The position numbers and the translations under genes were made by a program. The notes beneath the pieces are model-generated. The model was not told where the DNA came from. It saw only the letters and a list, made by a program, of their open reading frames with translations, and searched no databases. A stretch of 64,000 nucleotides of DNA from Tamarix chinensis (lineage: Eukaryota > Streptophyta > Magnoliopsida > Caryophyllales > Tamaricaceae), in contig CM060172.1 of assembly GCA_030549775.1 (NCBI GenBank), positions 58,657,523 to 58,721,522 of the forward strand, read 5' to 3'. Of the stretch, positions 1 through 12,340 are shown piece after piece (positions within the stretch are counted from its first letter, which is position 1; every line of letters begins with the position of its first letter).

Positions 1-722
1 CCCTTGCCAAGGTTAGGAATCGTCAGAATTGTATTTTCAAGCTTTTAACTGATGATGATTCAGTTATTTCTAGGGAGGAAAATATTGCTTTGACCATTAC
101 TGATTTCTATAAGTAGTTACTTGGTCAATCTTGTTCTTCCATTTAGAGTATTGATTTTTTCATTTGTCAAAGTGGTCCTCTTTAGAAACAAGAAAGTTCA
201 ATCTTTGTGTTACAAACTCCCACTACTCATGAGATCAAGAATGCAGTATTTGAGATGGGGGATCTTAAAGCTCTAGGTTCAAATGGTTTCAATGCTTTAT
301 TTTATAATAGAGCTTGGTGCATCATAGGTGATGAGATTTGTGCGGTTGTTCAACTTTTCAGGAAGACTCAGTTTTTACTGAAACAAATCAATCACACATC
401 TATAACCCTTATCTCCAAATTCCAAGGTGCTTGCGAGATAAAATATTTTTGTCCTATAGCATGTTGCAATGTCATTTACAAAATCTTTTACAAGGTCCTT
501 GCTAATAAATTGCAGAAAGTGGTTCCTGAGGTTGTGGATCGTTCACAGGTAGCATTTATTAAGGATACGGTATTATATGAAAACATCCTCATGGCATCTG
601 AACTTCTTAAACATTACAACAGGAAAAATATGAGTGCTAGAATGATGTTAAAGGTTGATCTGCAGAAAGATTATGATACTCTGGAGTGGGGTTTCCTCAA
701 ACAAGTTTTACTTGCTTTTCAC

Positions 723-810
723 CTGTGTTGCACGGGGACGGGGACGAGACGAAACGCGGAAACGGCATTTCTTGAAAATTTAGGAAACGGAGACGGCAGG
801 AAACGTCAAA

Positions 811-862
<52 letters not shown>

Positions 863-1118
863 TATATATATATATATTTATAAAAAAATAGATTAAATTT
901 ATTAAAATTAAGAGAGAAAAATAAAAAATTTCTAAAATTAATTCTTATATTAGTTAATTTTAATTATTAATAATTATTTTTTAATAAAAAATTAATTAAA
1001 TAATATTTTTTAATAAAAATATTAATTAAATAATTTTAATATAAATTTTAATCCGGAAACATTTCCGAGAAGTTTTCGGGACGGGGACGTTTCCTGGATA
1101 CCGTCCCCGTGCATCACA
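723..1118. mobile_element. Mutator-like MITE inserted in the LINE RT, 9-bp target duplication
   Basis: A 396-bp AT-rich insert has near-perfect inverted ends (TGTGTTGCACGGGGACGG on the left; TGTGATGCACGGGGACGG as the complement of the right end). It is flanked by identical 9-bp copies of GCTTTTCAC at 714-722 and 1119-1127. A 9-bp duplication is typical of Mutator-like elements. The interior has a (TA)n run at about 816-877 and no coding capacity. Removing the insert and one duplication copy restores one continuous RT frame across the joint (...LLAFHFPWKFVEM...), so it landed after this LINE copy was made. The superfamily is inferred from duplication length alone. Confidence 0.85.
816..877. 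repeat. (TA)n microsatellite
   Basis: Almost pure alternating TA with a few interruptions, inside the Mutator-like MITE. Confidence 0.9.
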
Positions 1119-2829
1119 GCTTTTCACTTTCCTTGGAAGTTTGTTGAGATGATAATCCAGTGTGTATCTACAGTCAGGTTATCTATCAACATTAATGATT
1201 CTCTTACCCCTCCATTTCTTAGCCGAAGAGTTTTACGCCAAGATGATCCAATTTCCCCTTATCTTTTTGTGTTATCTATGGAGTATTTGCATAGATCATT
1301 GAATCAGCTATGGAACAAGGTGGATTATAAAGGCCATCCTAGGTGTGTTGATATAAATATCATTAATCTAAATTTTGCTGATGATATACTCCTTTTTCTA
1401 TCCAGGAGATGTAACTTCTACCACACACCTCCATGAGGCTTTGCTCTTTTTCTCCTCCTATTCTAGTTTGAATGTAAATCTTATCAAAAGTTCATTGTTT
1501 TGTTGTGGGATGACTGCTGAGATTAAACAATCCTTGGTGGAGCTTTTTTCCTGTGTTGAAGGTGTTTTTCCTTTTAGATATTTGGGTGTTCCTCTGGATA
1601 ATGCCTATCTTGGTATTCAGCACTATCAGGTATTACTTGATAAACTATTATCTTAGGTGAAGCACTGGTCTAGCAAGCTACTAACCTACGTTGGGAGAAT
1701 ACAACTCATTAACTTAGTCCTTATGGGAACCATTAGATTTTGGTCCTAAGTCATGTTATTCCCTACTGGTGTGGTCAGGTACATTGAGAAAATTTGTAGA
1801 AAATTTCTATAGTTAGGCAATATGGAGTAGCATACTGCCTTGGTATTCTGGGAGGATCTTTGTCTACCCAAACAGGAGGGAGGGCTAGGCATTCATAACT
1901 CAGGAGATGGAACCTAGCAGCAATGGGAAAATGGCTGTGGCAAATTGTACATCATAAAGAGGGTTTATGGATAAAATGGGTCCATGGCTACTATATTAAA
2001 AACAAACCTCTCCATGAATTAGATGTGAAGGTGAATCAATCATGGGTCTTACGATGTGTGTTGAAGCTTAGACATCACTTTCTCAATGCAATTGTTAATG
2101 GTCAATGTGGTATTGAGAATTATCATATTCAAAAGGCCTATGACCTTATTCGTGTCAGGGATGATCCTTCGGTTTGGTATGCTTTTGTTTAGGAACATGA
2201 TGGCTTCCCTAGCCATAAGTTTATTTCTTGGCTAGCAGTTCACAATGCACTCCTCACTAGGGCAAGGTTATCTTAGTGGATACCTAATATTCAGAACCTA
2301 TGAGGTATTTGTGTTGCACATGAGGAGACTTTGGATCATTTATTTGTGCAGTGTGAGTTTGCCAAGTTCTGCTGGCAATCATTATTTGGCTGGTTAGAGC
2401 TGGACTTTTACCTGTTGGATTGGATGAACTTCATTAGCACACTAGCTGAAATTGTTGATCGAGATTCTACATATGGTAGACTAGTTCGAGCCACTATTAT
2501 TGCTGGGATTTACTACATTTGGAGAGGACGTAATCTATCCGTTTTTAGATTACAGGTTTCTCTTCCTAGATTAGTGGTTAAAGATATTATTGGGATAATT
2601 CATAGTAGATTAAGTTTGTGTAATAGAAACGAGATGTATAGGCATATCTTGATTTACTTTGATCGTTGGGCTTAGTTCAAAAGCACAGCTTAGAACTTGT
2701 ATCTTTTCTCTTAATTTTGGTAATATAAATGTTAATTAATTACCATTTTTTTTTCTACCATCCATGTATTGAAGAATTTTCCCACAACTTATGGCATTTG
2801 GTCACTTTATCTATAAAAAAAATGAAGTT

Positions 2830-3430
2830 GAGGTACCAATCGAGGTTGGATTGATTGAATACATGTGCTTTAGGGATATGGAAATTACTGCTTTGAGACT
2901 TACCTTGTTTTAGGTTGTACAGTGGACCAATGATGATAATGAATTCGATGGGTTATGGCATTTGGTATTAGTCATTAGAGAGTATGTGGAACAAATCCTA
3001 TGTTATTATCAGAAGGAAGGTACGGAAAAAATCTCAAGCATTTCTTCAACATGATGGTTACCTCCATCTTGGGGGATTTTGATATTAAATGTGGATGTAG
3101 GTCTATTTCCAAGGGACACTTGGTTTGTAAGTGTGGTTATGAGAGATGATATGGGTCTTATTATCAAGTTTGTCTCATTTCAATGTGAATCTAGTTGGTA
3201 GGTAGAGAAGGTTGAAGCTCTTGTTGTTCAAGTGGGGATTCACTTATCCATGGAGAGTAGTGTTCAAGGTTGGTAGCTGAGTCGTATACAACTTTATCAT
3301 GGTTTTTTTATGCAAGAGGTGAAACCAATTTCCTATATTGGATTCATCTTAAATGATAAAAGGAAACTTGTGTATAGTGGTGAGAAGGTTCTCTATCTCT
3401 ATACCAGCCTGAGGTGCAACTCGTTGACTT
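2830..3430 (+). pseudogene. RNase H-like (RVT_3) remnant of a non-LTR retrotransposon
   Basis: From about 3055 the frame reads WLPPSWGILILNVDVG, then VVMRDDMGLIIKFVSFQCESSW, a stop, and VEKVEALVVQVGIHLSMESS. This order (W-PP-G-K-LN-D, V-RD-G, E-EAL---G) is that of the RNase H-like domain found at the end of plant LINE polyproteins and in their domesticated relatives. The stop codons near 3199 and 3277 and the lack of a start show decay. It may be the 3' end of the LINE just upstream or of a second copy; the A-run at 2815-2822 favours a separate unit. No function is expected. Confidence 0.55.
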
Positions 3431-3687
3431 AATACATTGGCAAGAGAAATTGTGATACAAGAATGTGTAGAATATAAATATTCATTTTTATATTATTGGT
3501 ATTTTAATACATATTGCTTGTTATTGCTTGCAGAAGTTATGATGACTGAAATGATTGAGTTCTTCTAATAAAATATAAAATCTTAATATATATAGAAGTA
3601 GAATGGCGAAACCTTTTCCCCCTTGCTTGAAAGCATCACATCAATAGGATGGAAGTTAAAAATGATTGCTAAGAGGTACAACAGAAG

Positions 3688-4120
3688 TAGGGATGTAAGC
3701 GGGGCGGATTTTACCCGAAACCCGACGGATTTTATCCGACGGATATTTAAACGGATATGGATGATGGAAAAAATACCCGTCGGGTTCGGGTACGGATACG
3801 GGTATGGGATATCCATACCCGTACCTATAACCATACCCGTATCCATATCTATACCCGTTTACCCGATATATAATTACCCTTTTACCCTTAATTTTAAAAT
3901 AAATATATTATAAATTAAGGTTAAAATTGTCATTTGGCTTAACTCTAAATGGGTTTATCCGTCGGGTAATGGATTTATCCGCTAGATAATATCCATTAAC
4001 GGGTAAACGGATAATCCGTCGGGTAATAGATATCCAACGGATACAGATATGGATGTGTTAATGGATATGGATTCGGGTACGGATACGGGTATGGGTATAC
4101 ATGCCCCGTTTACATCCCTA
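3688..4120. mobile_element. hAT-type MITE rich in ACCCG/CGGGT motifs
   Basis: A 433-bp element has inverted ends TAGGGATGTAAGCGGGGC and, on the complement of the other end, TAGGGATGTAAACGGGGC. Perfect 8-bp target duplications AACAGAAG lie at 3680-3687 and 4121-4128. An 8-bp duplication with TAGGG-type ends fits hAT elements. The interior is dense in CGGGTA/TACCCG words on both strands, so much of it can fold back on itself. The short open frames across it on both strands are a by-product of these repeats. No transposase is present. Confidence 0.88.
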
Positions 4121-4128
4121 AACAGAAG

Positions 4129-4445
4129 TTATTTACTGAGAAAAAAGGGAGTTAGATGGGCTCAAAAAAGAGAAAGTCTCAAGGAAAACTTTTCAATAAT
4201 GAAAAATAGAACACTATCCAACTAATTGAAAGAGAGTTGTGAGCAAAAAGTTTTTTCATTTTCCTAAAATTTAAAGGTGAGTATTACTAATAATCTTTTC
4301 CTAATAGAAAGATAGAGGGTTTTTTGTATTTCTCATATTGAGTTACATTGAGAGATCTTAGAAGCTTGACAATGCCAAATGAACAACTTTATACACAACA
4401 AGACTTGATAATAGATGAAGTGGATGATGTAACTCGCATAACATC
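4129..4445. other. Gene-free spacer
   Basis: AT-rich unique-looking sequence. Its right edge is the target site of the solo LTR. I see no gene or repeat in it. Confidence 0.5.
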
Positions 4446-4744
4446 TGAAATGCCCCAAAAATGTTTATTTTGATAAAGGTAATTAAATAAGGATTTATTA
4501 GGGAATTAATTAAATTAATTATTTTTATTAATAGGAAGAATTTATTTATGGCAAATTAAGAAGGAATTTATAAATATTTTTATAAGGGAAAATCTGGTAT
4601 TTTTGCTAATTAAAAAGGAATTTAGGAAAAATCTTTTAAAAACCCTAAATTAGCCTAAAAAGTAAATTTAATGTTATTTTATTTAAATATGTTTATTTTA
4701 AATACCCAAAATATTTTAATTAATTTATTTGACCCCAACCTACT

Positions 4745-5960
4745 TAAATTTTCTTTTTTCCTTTTTCTTTTTCCTTCTTCCTTTTTCTTCCTTTTCTTTT
4801 CTTTCTTTTTCCTTATTCTCACCGATTGGGCCTGGTGCGGCCCAATCACCCCTTTTTCCTTCCTCTCTTTCGTAGCCCATCGCCGTGCGTTTCTTTCTTT
4901 CCTTCAGCAGCCGAAACGCTGTGCGTTATGCTTTCCCCCTTGGAACGCCGCGTTCCATTTAAGAACCTTATAACTGTTGCCGACCAGCCCGGTTCTTCTT
5001 CTTTTCCTTTTCTTTCTTTTTCCCCCGGCCGCCCGGTTCACCTCCTTCTTCCTCCTTCCTCCTTCCTCCTTCGCCATCGACCTGCACCTTCGAAGCTCCG
5101 AAAATGGTGTCGCTAGCCACGTGTGACTTGACTGGCCATTTTCTCTCTCTTTCTCTTCCCCTTGACTAGCAGTTCAGCATGATCTAACCCGTTTTCCTTT
5201 TCTCCCGCTCGAAGTCTCCCTTTTCCTTCGCAAAAGGTCTAACATGACCTAAATTTGTGGGCCGACTAACGCCACCGGCTACCCCAAACCCTACATGCAT
5301 TGTACTCCTACTAACCCCCAGAACCCTACCATTCCCTCTAAACTCTATAAATACCCCTTGATTGGTTGTCTTCGAAACTTTTTCCCCGAAACCCTAAGAG
5401 CCTACCCTGTGCACCACCATGACTTTATATAACCTTCCCTCCGCGGTCAGCCAACTTCACCGCCACCTCTGCCTACCAAAGTCTTCCCTGCACTACCATC
5501 TAGTTAACTAAGCCACCCATTTCCCTCTATTCTTCTCGCATGAGCCACCACAACCGTGCGAAGTTCCCTGCCCATCAAACCAAAATCTTACACCCGCAAC
5601 CCCTCGAGCCACCATCCGCCACCACATCCGCCACTTTTACTGCCCTCTGCACCACCTAAAAGTTGCTACTAATCTTCCTCCACGTAACCATACTCTTCTT
5701 GTCTCCTTTCTCCTTCTCCTCCCCTCTCTTTCTTCTTCTCTTCCTTTCGGCCACCACCTCTGCCGCCATGCGCCGCCACCACTTGTTGCGCCACCACCCT
5801 CACTTTACTCCTCTCAGCTTAGGCTACCACCAGCACCTCAACTATCACCCTTATTCTCCATCTATTCTTCTCAAACCCCAACTTTTCCCCTTTTAACCCT
5901 CTTTTCCGGCCACCGCCGCAGCCGCCGTGCACCACTGTCAGTGCCACCCATCTCCGCCGA
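4745..5960 (+). repeat. Pyrimidine-rich tract of LTR-1
   Basis: Long CT-rich, proline/serine/leucine-coding low-complexity DNA. The open frames here are compositional. No domain is recognisable. Confidence 0.7.
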
Positions 5961-6044
5961 CTCAAGGTGAAACCCTAGACCCTCTTAGCCCTTCTCCCCT
6001 ATTTATTTAAGTTTATTCTAATTTATTTCAAAATTTAGCATTTA

Positions 6045-6072
6045 TTTGATTATAATAATAATAATAATAATA

Positions 6073-6114
<42 letters not shown>

Positions 6115-6234
6115 GGATGTAATATTAATGTCATATTTTCTTGGCATGGTCGAGAGTAGGAATAAAATATTTAAGTTATTAGTTTTGAATTATAGGTATT
6201 AATTGTATTATTATAAGTTTTATTATCATTATCA

Positions 6235-6278
<44 letters not shown>

Positions 6279-6557
6279 TTATTTCTATTATTTATCCAAG
6301 GAAGGCTGAAGCCCTAAATTATAATTATGATTCACATACTTGCATTTTATTATTATTATTATTATTATCTTTATTATTTTCTATTAATATTATTATTAAT
6401 ATTATTAAATAGTACCTTCATTATTTGAAGGTAGGGTCGAAAACCCCACCTTGTATTTTTAAACTTATGTTGTTGTTGTTGTTGTTGTTGTTACTACTAC
6501 TACTACTACTACTACTACTATTACTATTACTATTATTAGTATTACCAATATTTTTAA

Positions 6558-6629
<72 letters not shown>

Positions 6630-6640
6630 CATTATTAGCA
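6045..6640. repeat. Cluster of (ATT)n/(AAT)n and (GTT)n/(ACT)n microsatellites
   Basis: Trinucleotide runs lie at about 6052-6114, 6229-6280, 6346-6368, 6469-6534 and 6559-6628. They sit inside LTR-1 and produce poly-Leu, poly-Ile and poly-Tyr open frames of no coding value. Confidence 0.9.
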
Positions 6641-7464
6641 TTATTTTGGTGAAGGGTAGAAACACTTATATCACCATTCGATTTGAATTACATTAATATT
6701 ATTATTAGTATTTTTAGTAGTATTTCGTATAATTATTATTAGTATAGTATGATTTTATTTAAAAACCAAGTCTTAGGATAAGTTAGTAAATAATAGTATT
6801 TTAGGAGGGAACCTAATTCTAGTTCTTCCCTCATAATAGGTGAGCTCAGTCAAAGCCCTCAAGAGGTACAGGAGCGTGCTCCAAGACCGATGACATTTTA
6901 GGTAAGGGAGTACTAAGGCCGTTTGTGTATTATGTGTTTTATATGCCATGCATGCCATGTGATGTAAATTATAATGTATTTTATGTGGAATTGCATAACT
7001 GTTATATATGCAGCATTATATGGAGTTGAGGTAAGATCGTACATTAATTTGTGGCATGTGTATTATGTGTATGGGTGTGATATTATTATGGTATAATGTG
7101 GCCCATAAGACATGCATGATAGGGTTGTAAAATAATGATGGGTAGCGTAATAATGTGGTATTAGGGTTTTGCATGGAGTTGTGGGTTGCATGGTGGTATT
7201 AGGGTTTGCATGGTGGTGTTAGGGTTTCGCATGGTGGCGTTAGAGTTTCGCATGGTGGTATTAGGGTTTGCATGGTGGGAGTTAATGGTTGCATGGGAGT
7301 TAATGGTTTGCATGGGAGTTAGGGTTGTTATGGTTACCATGGTTTGGTGGGGTTAACTACGGTTGGAGGATGAGAACAATAGAAGTCAGTCATGCATGTC
7401 TGGGTTAAAGCTTGTGAATAAGATACTTAAGATATTAATCACTTAAAGTGGAAGATATTGAGAT

Positions 7465-7960
7465 GGGACCAGGCGATTCACCGGTTAGGAATAGTGGTTA
7501 GGATTTTACCCTATGTCTGACTGATCCACCGGTTATAATAGTGGTTAGGGTTTTACCCTATGTGTGACAGATCCACCGGTTATAATAGTGGTTAGGGTTT
7601 TACCCTATATGTGACCGATCCACCGATCATAATAGTGGTTAGGGCAAGATGCTCTATGTGTGACCGGCCCACCGGTTATAATAGTGAGGGATCCCGATCT
7701 CAATGAAAATAAATCAGAGTTTTGTTAAGGCAAATAAAAGACACTAATTACTTATAGTGAAATACTATACGAGCAAGAGCCGAACCGATCCACCGGTTAG
7801 GAACAGTAGTTAGGGTTTTATCCTATAAATGACCGATCCACCAGTTATAATAGTGGTTAGGGTTTTACCCTATATGTGACCGATCCACCGGTTATAATAG
7901 TGGTTAGGGCAGGATGCTCTATGTGTAATCGGCCCACCGGTTATAATAGTGGGAGGTTCC
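7465..7960 (+). repeat. CCACCGGTTATAATAGTGG tandem array in LTR-1
   Basis: About nine diverged copies of a 19-bp core in units of roughly 40-65 bp. Several units also carry TAGGGTTTTACCCTA, a perfect 6-bp stem with a TTT loop, at 7546-7560, 7593-7607 and 7858-7872. Related arrays sit at the equivalent place in the other long LTRs. Confidence 0.8.
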
Positions 7961-8710
7961 TGTACTTGCATGGATTTGATAAAAAGCATAGTGTGAATCG
8001 ACTTCCGATAAAAGGTTGATTAAATAATTAATTTAGACTTTTTGGGCCTTATGTGTGGGCTTGATCATTATAAGCTGTATAATACTCTGTACGTTTTTAT
8101 GCATTATGTGTGGGTTTGAAATTGTAAGTTGATTATTTTCCAGCATGTTTTTGTGTGCTTGTATGCTGGCCTTAGTGCTCGGTTACCTTACTCAGTACGT
8201 AGCAACTGATCACCCCTTTATGGGTGCTACCCATTCCCACGAGTAGACAGTCCGTCTGACGTGTTGCAGGTAGGCGATGCTTTCTATGACGCCATTGATG
8301 TCTATGGGACATCAGGTGGGGCCGAGTGATTTTTGGGCTGAATTCAAGTCCTGAGAGTGGTGTGGCCGGTTTTTCCGTTTCAAGATTAGTATCCCTTTCC
8401 ACTTTTAACTATGTTTGAATTTCCAGAAACAATATTAATATTGTAGCTATCTCTCTCTTCTTTGAAAAACTAATTCTCGTATTTTAGATTATATAAAGAC
8501 TTATGCGTACTCTAATTTCCATATTTATGAACTTTGGATTATTTAATAATATTGTGAGGAGTTATTCTTAGCCTTAGCACTTGGTACTGGAACAGTAGGA
8601 GTGAATCGGTCTGGTACTAAGTGTGGCGGTAGCATCCCCAAAATTTACGGGTTTTAATTTATAAGTCTTGTTTTAAAAAAAATGTATAAATTTTGGGGTG
8701 TTACAACATT

Positions 8711-11700
8711 GATATCTTGATAGTGAATATGATCTTTTGATGTTGAACCTAATATGGTAAAGAATAAAAAAAAGCCCAAATATTCACTAAGAACTTCATA
8801 TTACAAAATAGAAGATTGGAAGCTAGCGACCAAACCACATTGCCTATTCATAACAAAAGCAAATAGGTGAGAATATCAATTTGTTGAACAACTATATAAT
8901 CAATTTGGTGAAATCAAATAAATAACCAAGATAAAAAAAATCCTCTAGAGTAGTGATCGAAAGAGATAACTAATTCTTTACTTTTAGTTATCAAATAATT
9001 GAAGAAAGGTGGAAATAACAACTCACTTCTCTCATGACTTATTTATCTTTTAATTTCATTGTATTATTTCTCACATTCTATTTCTCTGGTGAATGATATT
9101 GTAGATGGAGAAGCCTTTTCCTAAACAACCAAAAAGTTTTTCTTAACTATGTTAATAGCTTTTAGATCTATTTGAGTTCGTGATTTGCCTCTTCTAAAGC
9201 TATTTTATCTTATTAATGTGGATTTTTAATTTTCTTTTTATAGCTCAAAGAAGTTTGGGAAAGAAAAGAGACCAAGAAAGTGAGTCAATAGGTTCTAGAA
9301 CAACATTGATTTAGGATTCAAGATTCTAAGAGACAATGCTAAAGGTTAGATTTCCAGCAACAATTTAATTATTTTAGCACATTCGATTGAAAAGATTTTG
9401 TGTGTTCTTCTTACACCAATATATTGCTTGGTAATTGATTTAAAGTGTAAGTGAAATGCACAACAGTGTCTTTTGCATCATGTTGAGTTAGATGTTGAAG
9501 AATTTAATCCTTTAAAATATTAAATAGATTTATTTATTTTTATTTTAATTTAGTTTTTGTTTGATTATTAAATCCATGTTCTCTTATTTAGTGTTATTAA
9601 ATCATAAATAGATTTGAGTGAAAGTTTGATTGGGTTTTCATTTTCCACCTTTTCTCTTAGACATGTTTCTTTGTTCTATCATTAAAAAACCTCTAGCATA
9701 TCACTTTAGGAAACGTTGGTGCGTGTTTTTAATTTAGTTTGTGTTTGATTCTTAAATTCATTTTTTTCTTATTTAGTGTTATTAAATCATGAATTTGATT
9801 GAGTGGAATCTTTTAAATTTATTAGGCTTTCATTTTCAAGTTTTCTCTTAGATTTGTTTCTTAATTTTGATTCTTAAAAACATCTAGGATACCATCTCAG
9901 CGAAATCTTAGACATTTATTTTTATTTAATTTCTCTTTGATTCTTAAATCTGTTTTTTTCTTATTTAGTGTTACTAGATATAAAATTAGTTTGGATAAAT
10001 GCTTGAAAATTGATTGGGTTTTCATTTTCCAAGTTTTTTCACTTGAAACTCTAGCAATGTGACACACACTCATCATAAATTCTGCATTTCAAACAATTCC
10101 TACAAAAGGCAGGCAATAAATGACAAAATTAAAAAGTTACTCGATGAGAGAAAAATAATGGGAGAAGCAATGTGTTATTTCAACCAGTGGAAGCATTGGT
10201 ATGTTGATCTTTTTTTTTTATCTCCCTTCTTATATAAATTTTGGTATGTATCATGCTACACATATCATCTATGTGATGATGATCACCAAAACATAACAGT
10301 GGAAAGTGAAACAATGTTCTCATATATGAACCAAATTTTGAGATAGTAATGAAATTTTAGGGAAATAACAATATATATTATATTTGGATAGGGAATAACA
10401 TGATATGGAGTTGCTATTGAGGTACTAGCTTTTCCTCTTTTTAGATAATTGATGGATGTTGATTTTTATAATAATCACTTTTTATACATCTTTGGTTTTA
10501 GATAATTATATATATATTAATTTATTTTTCTCCATTTTCAAGTAGTGAACTACTAAAGATTTGTTTTCCTCTAACTTTCTATGTTCAATTATTCTCACTT
10601 TATTATGATGTTACATTGGTGATTTTGACTAATTTATTTGTGTTTCTAGATTGCAAATGGAGTATAAAATTATGAAAAGGTGGTTAACTCTAGAACCTAC
10701 CAATGTGGTATATGTGTACTTTAAGCATGATAATAATAATTGGTTAATATGATTATGACATGAGTAGAATTTGATGATTGAGGATATGTTATTTAAGAGG
10801 AGGAGGATAAGTTCAATTAGTGGAATATGAAGGAGACTTGGAACAACAAAAGAGTATTACTTATTTCTTCCTTTTTCTGCATTTCAATTTTTTTTATATT
10901 TATAATAAGTTGATTATGAGTTAGAACCATATATTCTAGCTTTGATAATTAATTGACCTCTTTGTCATTGTGGTCCAAAGGAATCACAAGTATTGAGATC
11001 AAAGCTTTTCATAATTCACTTTCATGTATTGATATTCGTTCTAATTTAATAAAAGTGAATCCTTCGATTTAGCATTTTACAATTATGTTTTTAGCATGAT
11101 GCCTTGCTTACTCATTTTTTTGTATGACTATTTATGATCTCCCACTCATTTTTTATGGCTAGACATGATTTATTTCATGAATCCTAGAAATATAAACCTC
11201 AATGTTGAAGAAATTTGTAATTGTAAACATCCAAAATACAACATTCATCTCTACCGTCATACTCCAACTTATATTATTTTCTCAAGCAAGCTATACATTT
11301 TACCTTCTCGATCACACTTAGCAGAACTTTGTGTTCCACCATCTCTTATAATAAAAATAAGGAGGTGAACGTAATTTATCCGAGAAAGGAACTCCAATGA
11401 AAAGGAGTGAAGTGGTAGTGATTTGAGTAAGAGTTAATAATCAGAGTGGCTGGAATGATAATGGAGTTGAAAGAATTAGCAAGCCAAATGATTTGTAGAA
11501 ATGCCCAAAAAATATTATGTATTAACAATATTTACAGAAGAGTAAAGTACAAAATCAAAAACTGAAAAATGGCAAAAGCACCATTTGTTCCTCTACCAAT
11601 AGTTCCTCGTCTTTTTTTGCTTTTTTCTTAAGTTTCTCTTTATGTTTTTTCAATGTGTTTTTTCTTACTATATTTTATGCATAGACGGTCATATTTTTCT

Positions 11701-12340
11701 AGTTTAGGGAGATATATACTAATATGTTTCTTTCTTGGTTTTGTAAGCTCTCATTTCTTAAATTTTAGCTTTAATTTCATGAAATAGATTATTATTATTA
11801 TTTTGGTGTTCCTCTATATTTTTTCATTAACTCATTCAAGTTTAGTTTGATGTATTTTAATTTGGTTAATTTCACCTAATATTCTTGGTTTACACTTTGA
11901 TTTATTATTGTTCTTGTGTCTTTTATGTAATTTCGTACACTATTTACCTAATTGCTAATTTAGTTTATTAATTTAAAAATCCATTTGTTGCTTGACTTTG
12001 AAGAGGGCATTATTTTTTGAGGAAGTCTTCAAGCTTTTGAAAATGTAATCTCTAGAATGCTAAAAAGAAGAATTAAGGTACCTTTTTATATATATAATTT
12101 TATGCCCTTGTATGTGATGGACATTAGCGCTTAAGGGAAATTGTGATACTACTGGGGAGCTTCGAATTTTACAATTCACACAATGATTCCTTTGTAGTGT
12201 TGGGATCCGTATTGAAATTTGGTTTGGTTTGGATATTTCAATAATATCTTCATCCAACAAGGTAAGATAGTATGGATATAGTGATTATTGTGTTGAGATA
12301 TTGTGTTGCTAATGGTGAAATGATGGTTTAACATCCTCAA
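8711..12340. other. AT-rich gene-free region
   Basis: No convincing coding exon. The open frames at 10059-10346 and 11165-11368 have biased AT-rich composition, no recognisable domain and no splice context. Apart from the 190-bp tandem repeat at 9540-10045, the sequence looks like decayed intergenic or old transposon DNA. Confidence 0.5.
9540..10045. repeat. Three-copy tandem repeat, period about 190-200 bp
   Basis: The phrase AATTTAGTTTTTGTTTGAT with a following TTCTTATTTAGTGTTA-like block recurs starting near 9546, 9731 and 9927. Each copy then has a 'GGGTTTTCATTTTCCA'-like and a 'TCTCTTAGA'-like block. The copies are diverged by point changes and small indels. Confidence 0.75.

Larger units (their letters stand above)
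1..2822 (+). pseudogene. Decayed L1-type LINE, reverse transcriptase region (ORF2 remnant)
   Basis: This is the middle and 3' part of a plant LINE ORF2, which encodes the reverse transcriptase used for target-primed retrotransposition. From base 3 the frame reads like the linker between endonuclease and RT. RT block motifs follow: DEIK-like start (207 on), KQINHTSITLI, PIACCNVIYKI, SQVAFIK, MLKVDLQKDYDTLEW, then after an inserted MITE QDDPISPYLFV and the catalytic FADDILLF (about 1372-1395). Downstream are a YLGVPL block, a WLWQ...WVHGYY segment and a zf-RVT-like stretch with a cysteine pair ending at a stop at 2675. In-frame stops (for example near 115, 145, 183, 1654, 1747, 2190) and a frameshift just after FADD make it non-functional. 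A short A-run at 2815-2822 could be the poly(A) end. The endonuclease part lies left of the window. The family call is firm; the exact 3' end is inferred. Confidence 0.88.
4446..8705 (+). mobile_element. Solo long LTR (LTR-1), Ty3-type retrotransposon, 4.26 kb
   Basis: The element runs from TGAAATGCCCC to GGGGTGTTACA, with flanks ACATC (4441-4445) and ACATT (8706-8710), which match at 4 of 5 bases. Inside, in order: AT-rich head, pyrimidine-rich tract (about 4745-5960), runs of ATT/ATA trinucleotides (6045-6640), a GCATGG minisatellite (about 7160-7330), an array around CCACCGGTTATAATAGTGG (about 7465-7960), a TTACTCAGTACG motif near 8188, and GGTACTGGAACAGTAGGAG near 8582. No gag, pol or second LTR adjoins it, so it is a solo LTR. 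The same internal order recurs in the other long LTRs of the window. The exact lineage (Tekay, Retand, Ogre or other) cannot be told without internal domains. Confidence 0.75.

Noticed and set aside
6203..6665. Poly-Tyr, poly-Leu and poly-Ile open frames
   Set aside because: Translation of ATT/GTT trinucleotide runs.
7465..7960. Interstitial telomere repeat
   Set aside because: TTAGGG words occur only once per 40-65-bp unit and are part of a palindrome; no TTTAGGG tandem run.
10059..10346. 95-residue open frame as a gene
   Set aside because: AT-rich intergenic sequence, no domain, no splice partners.
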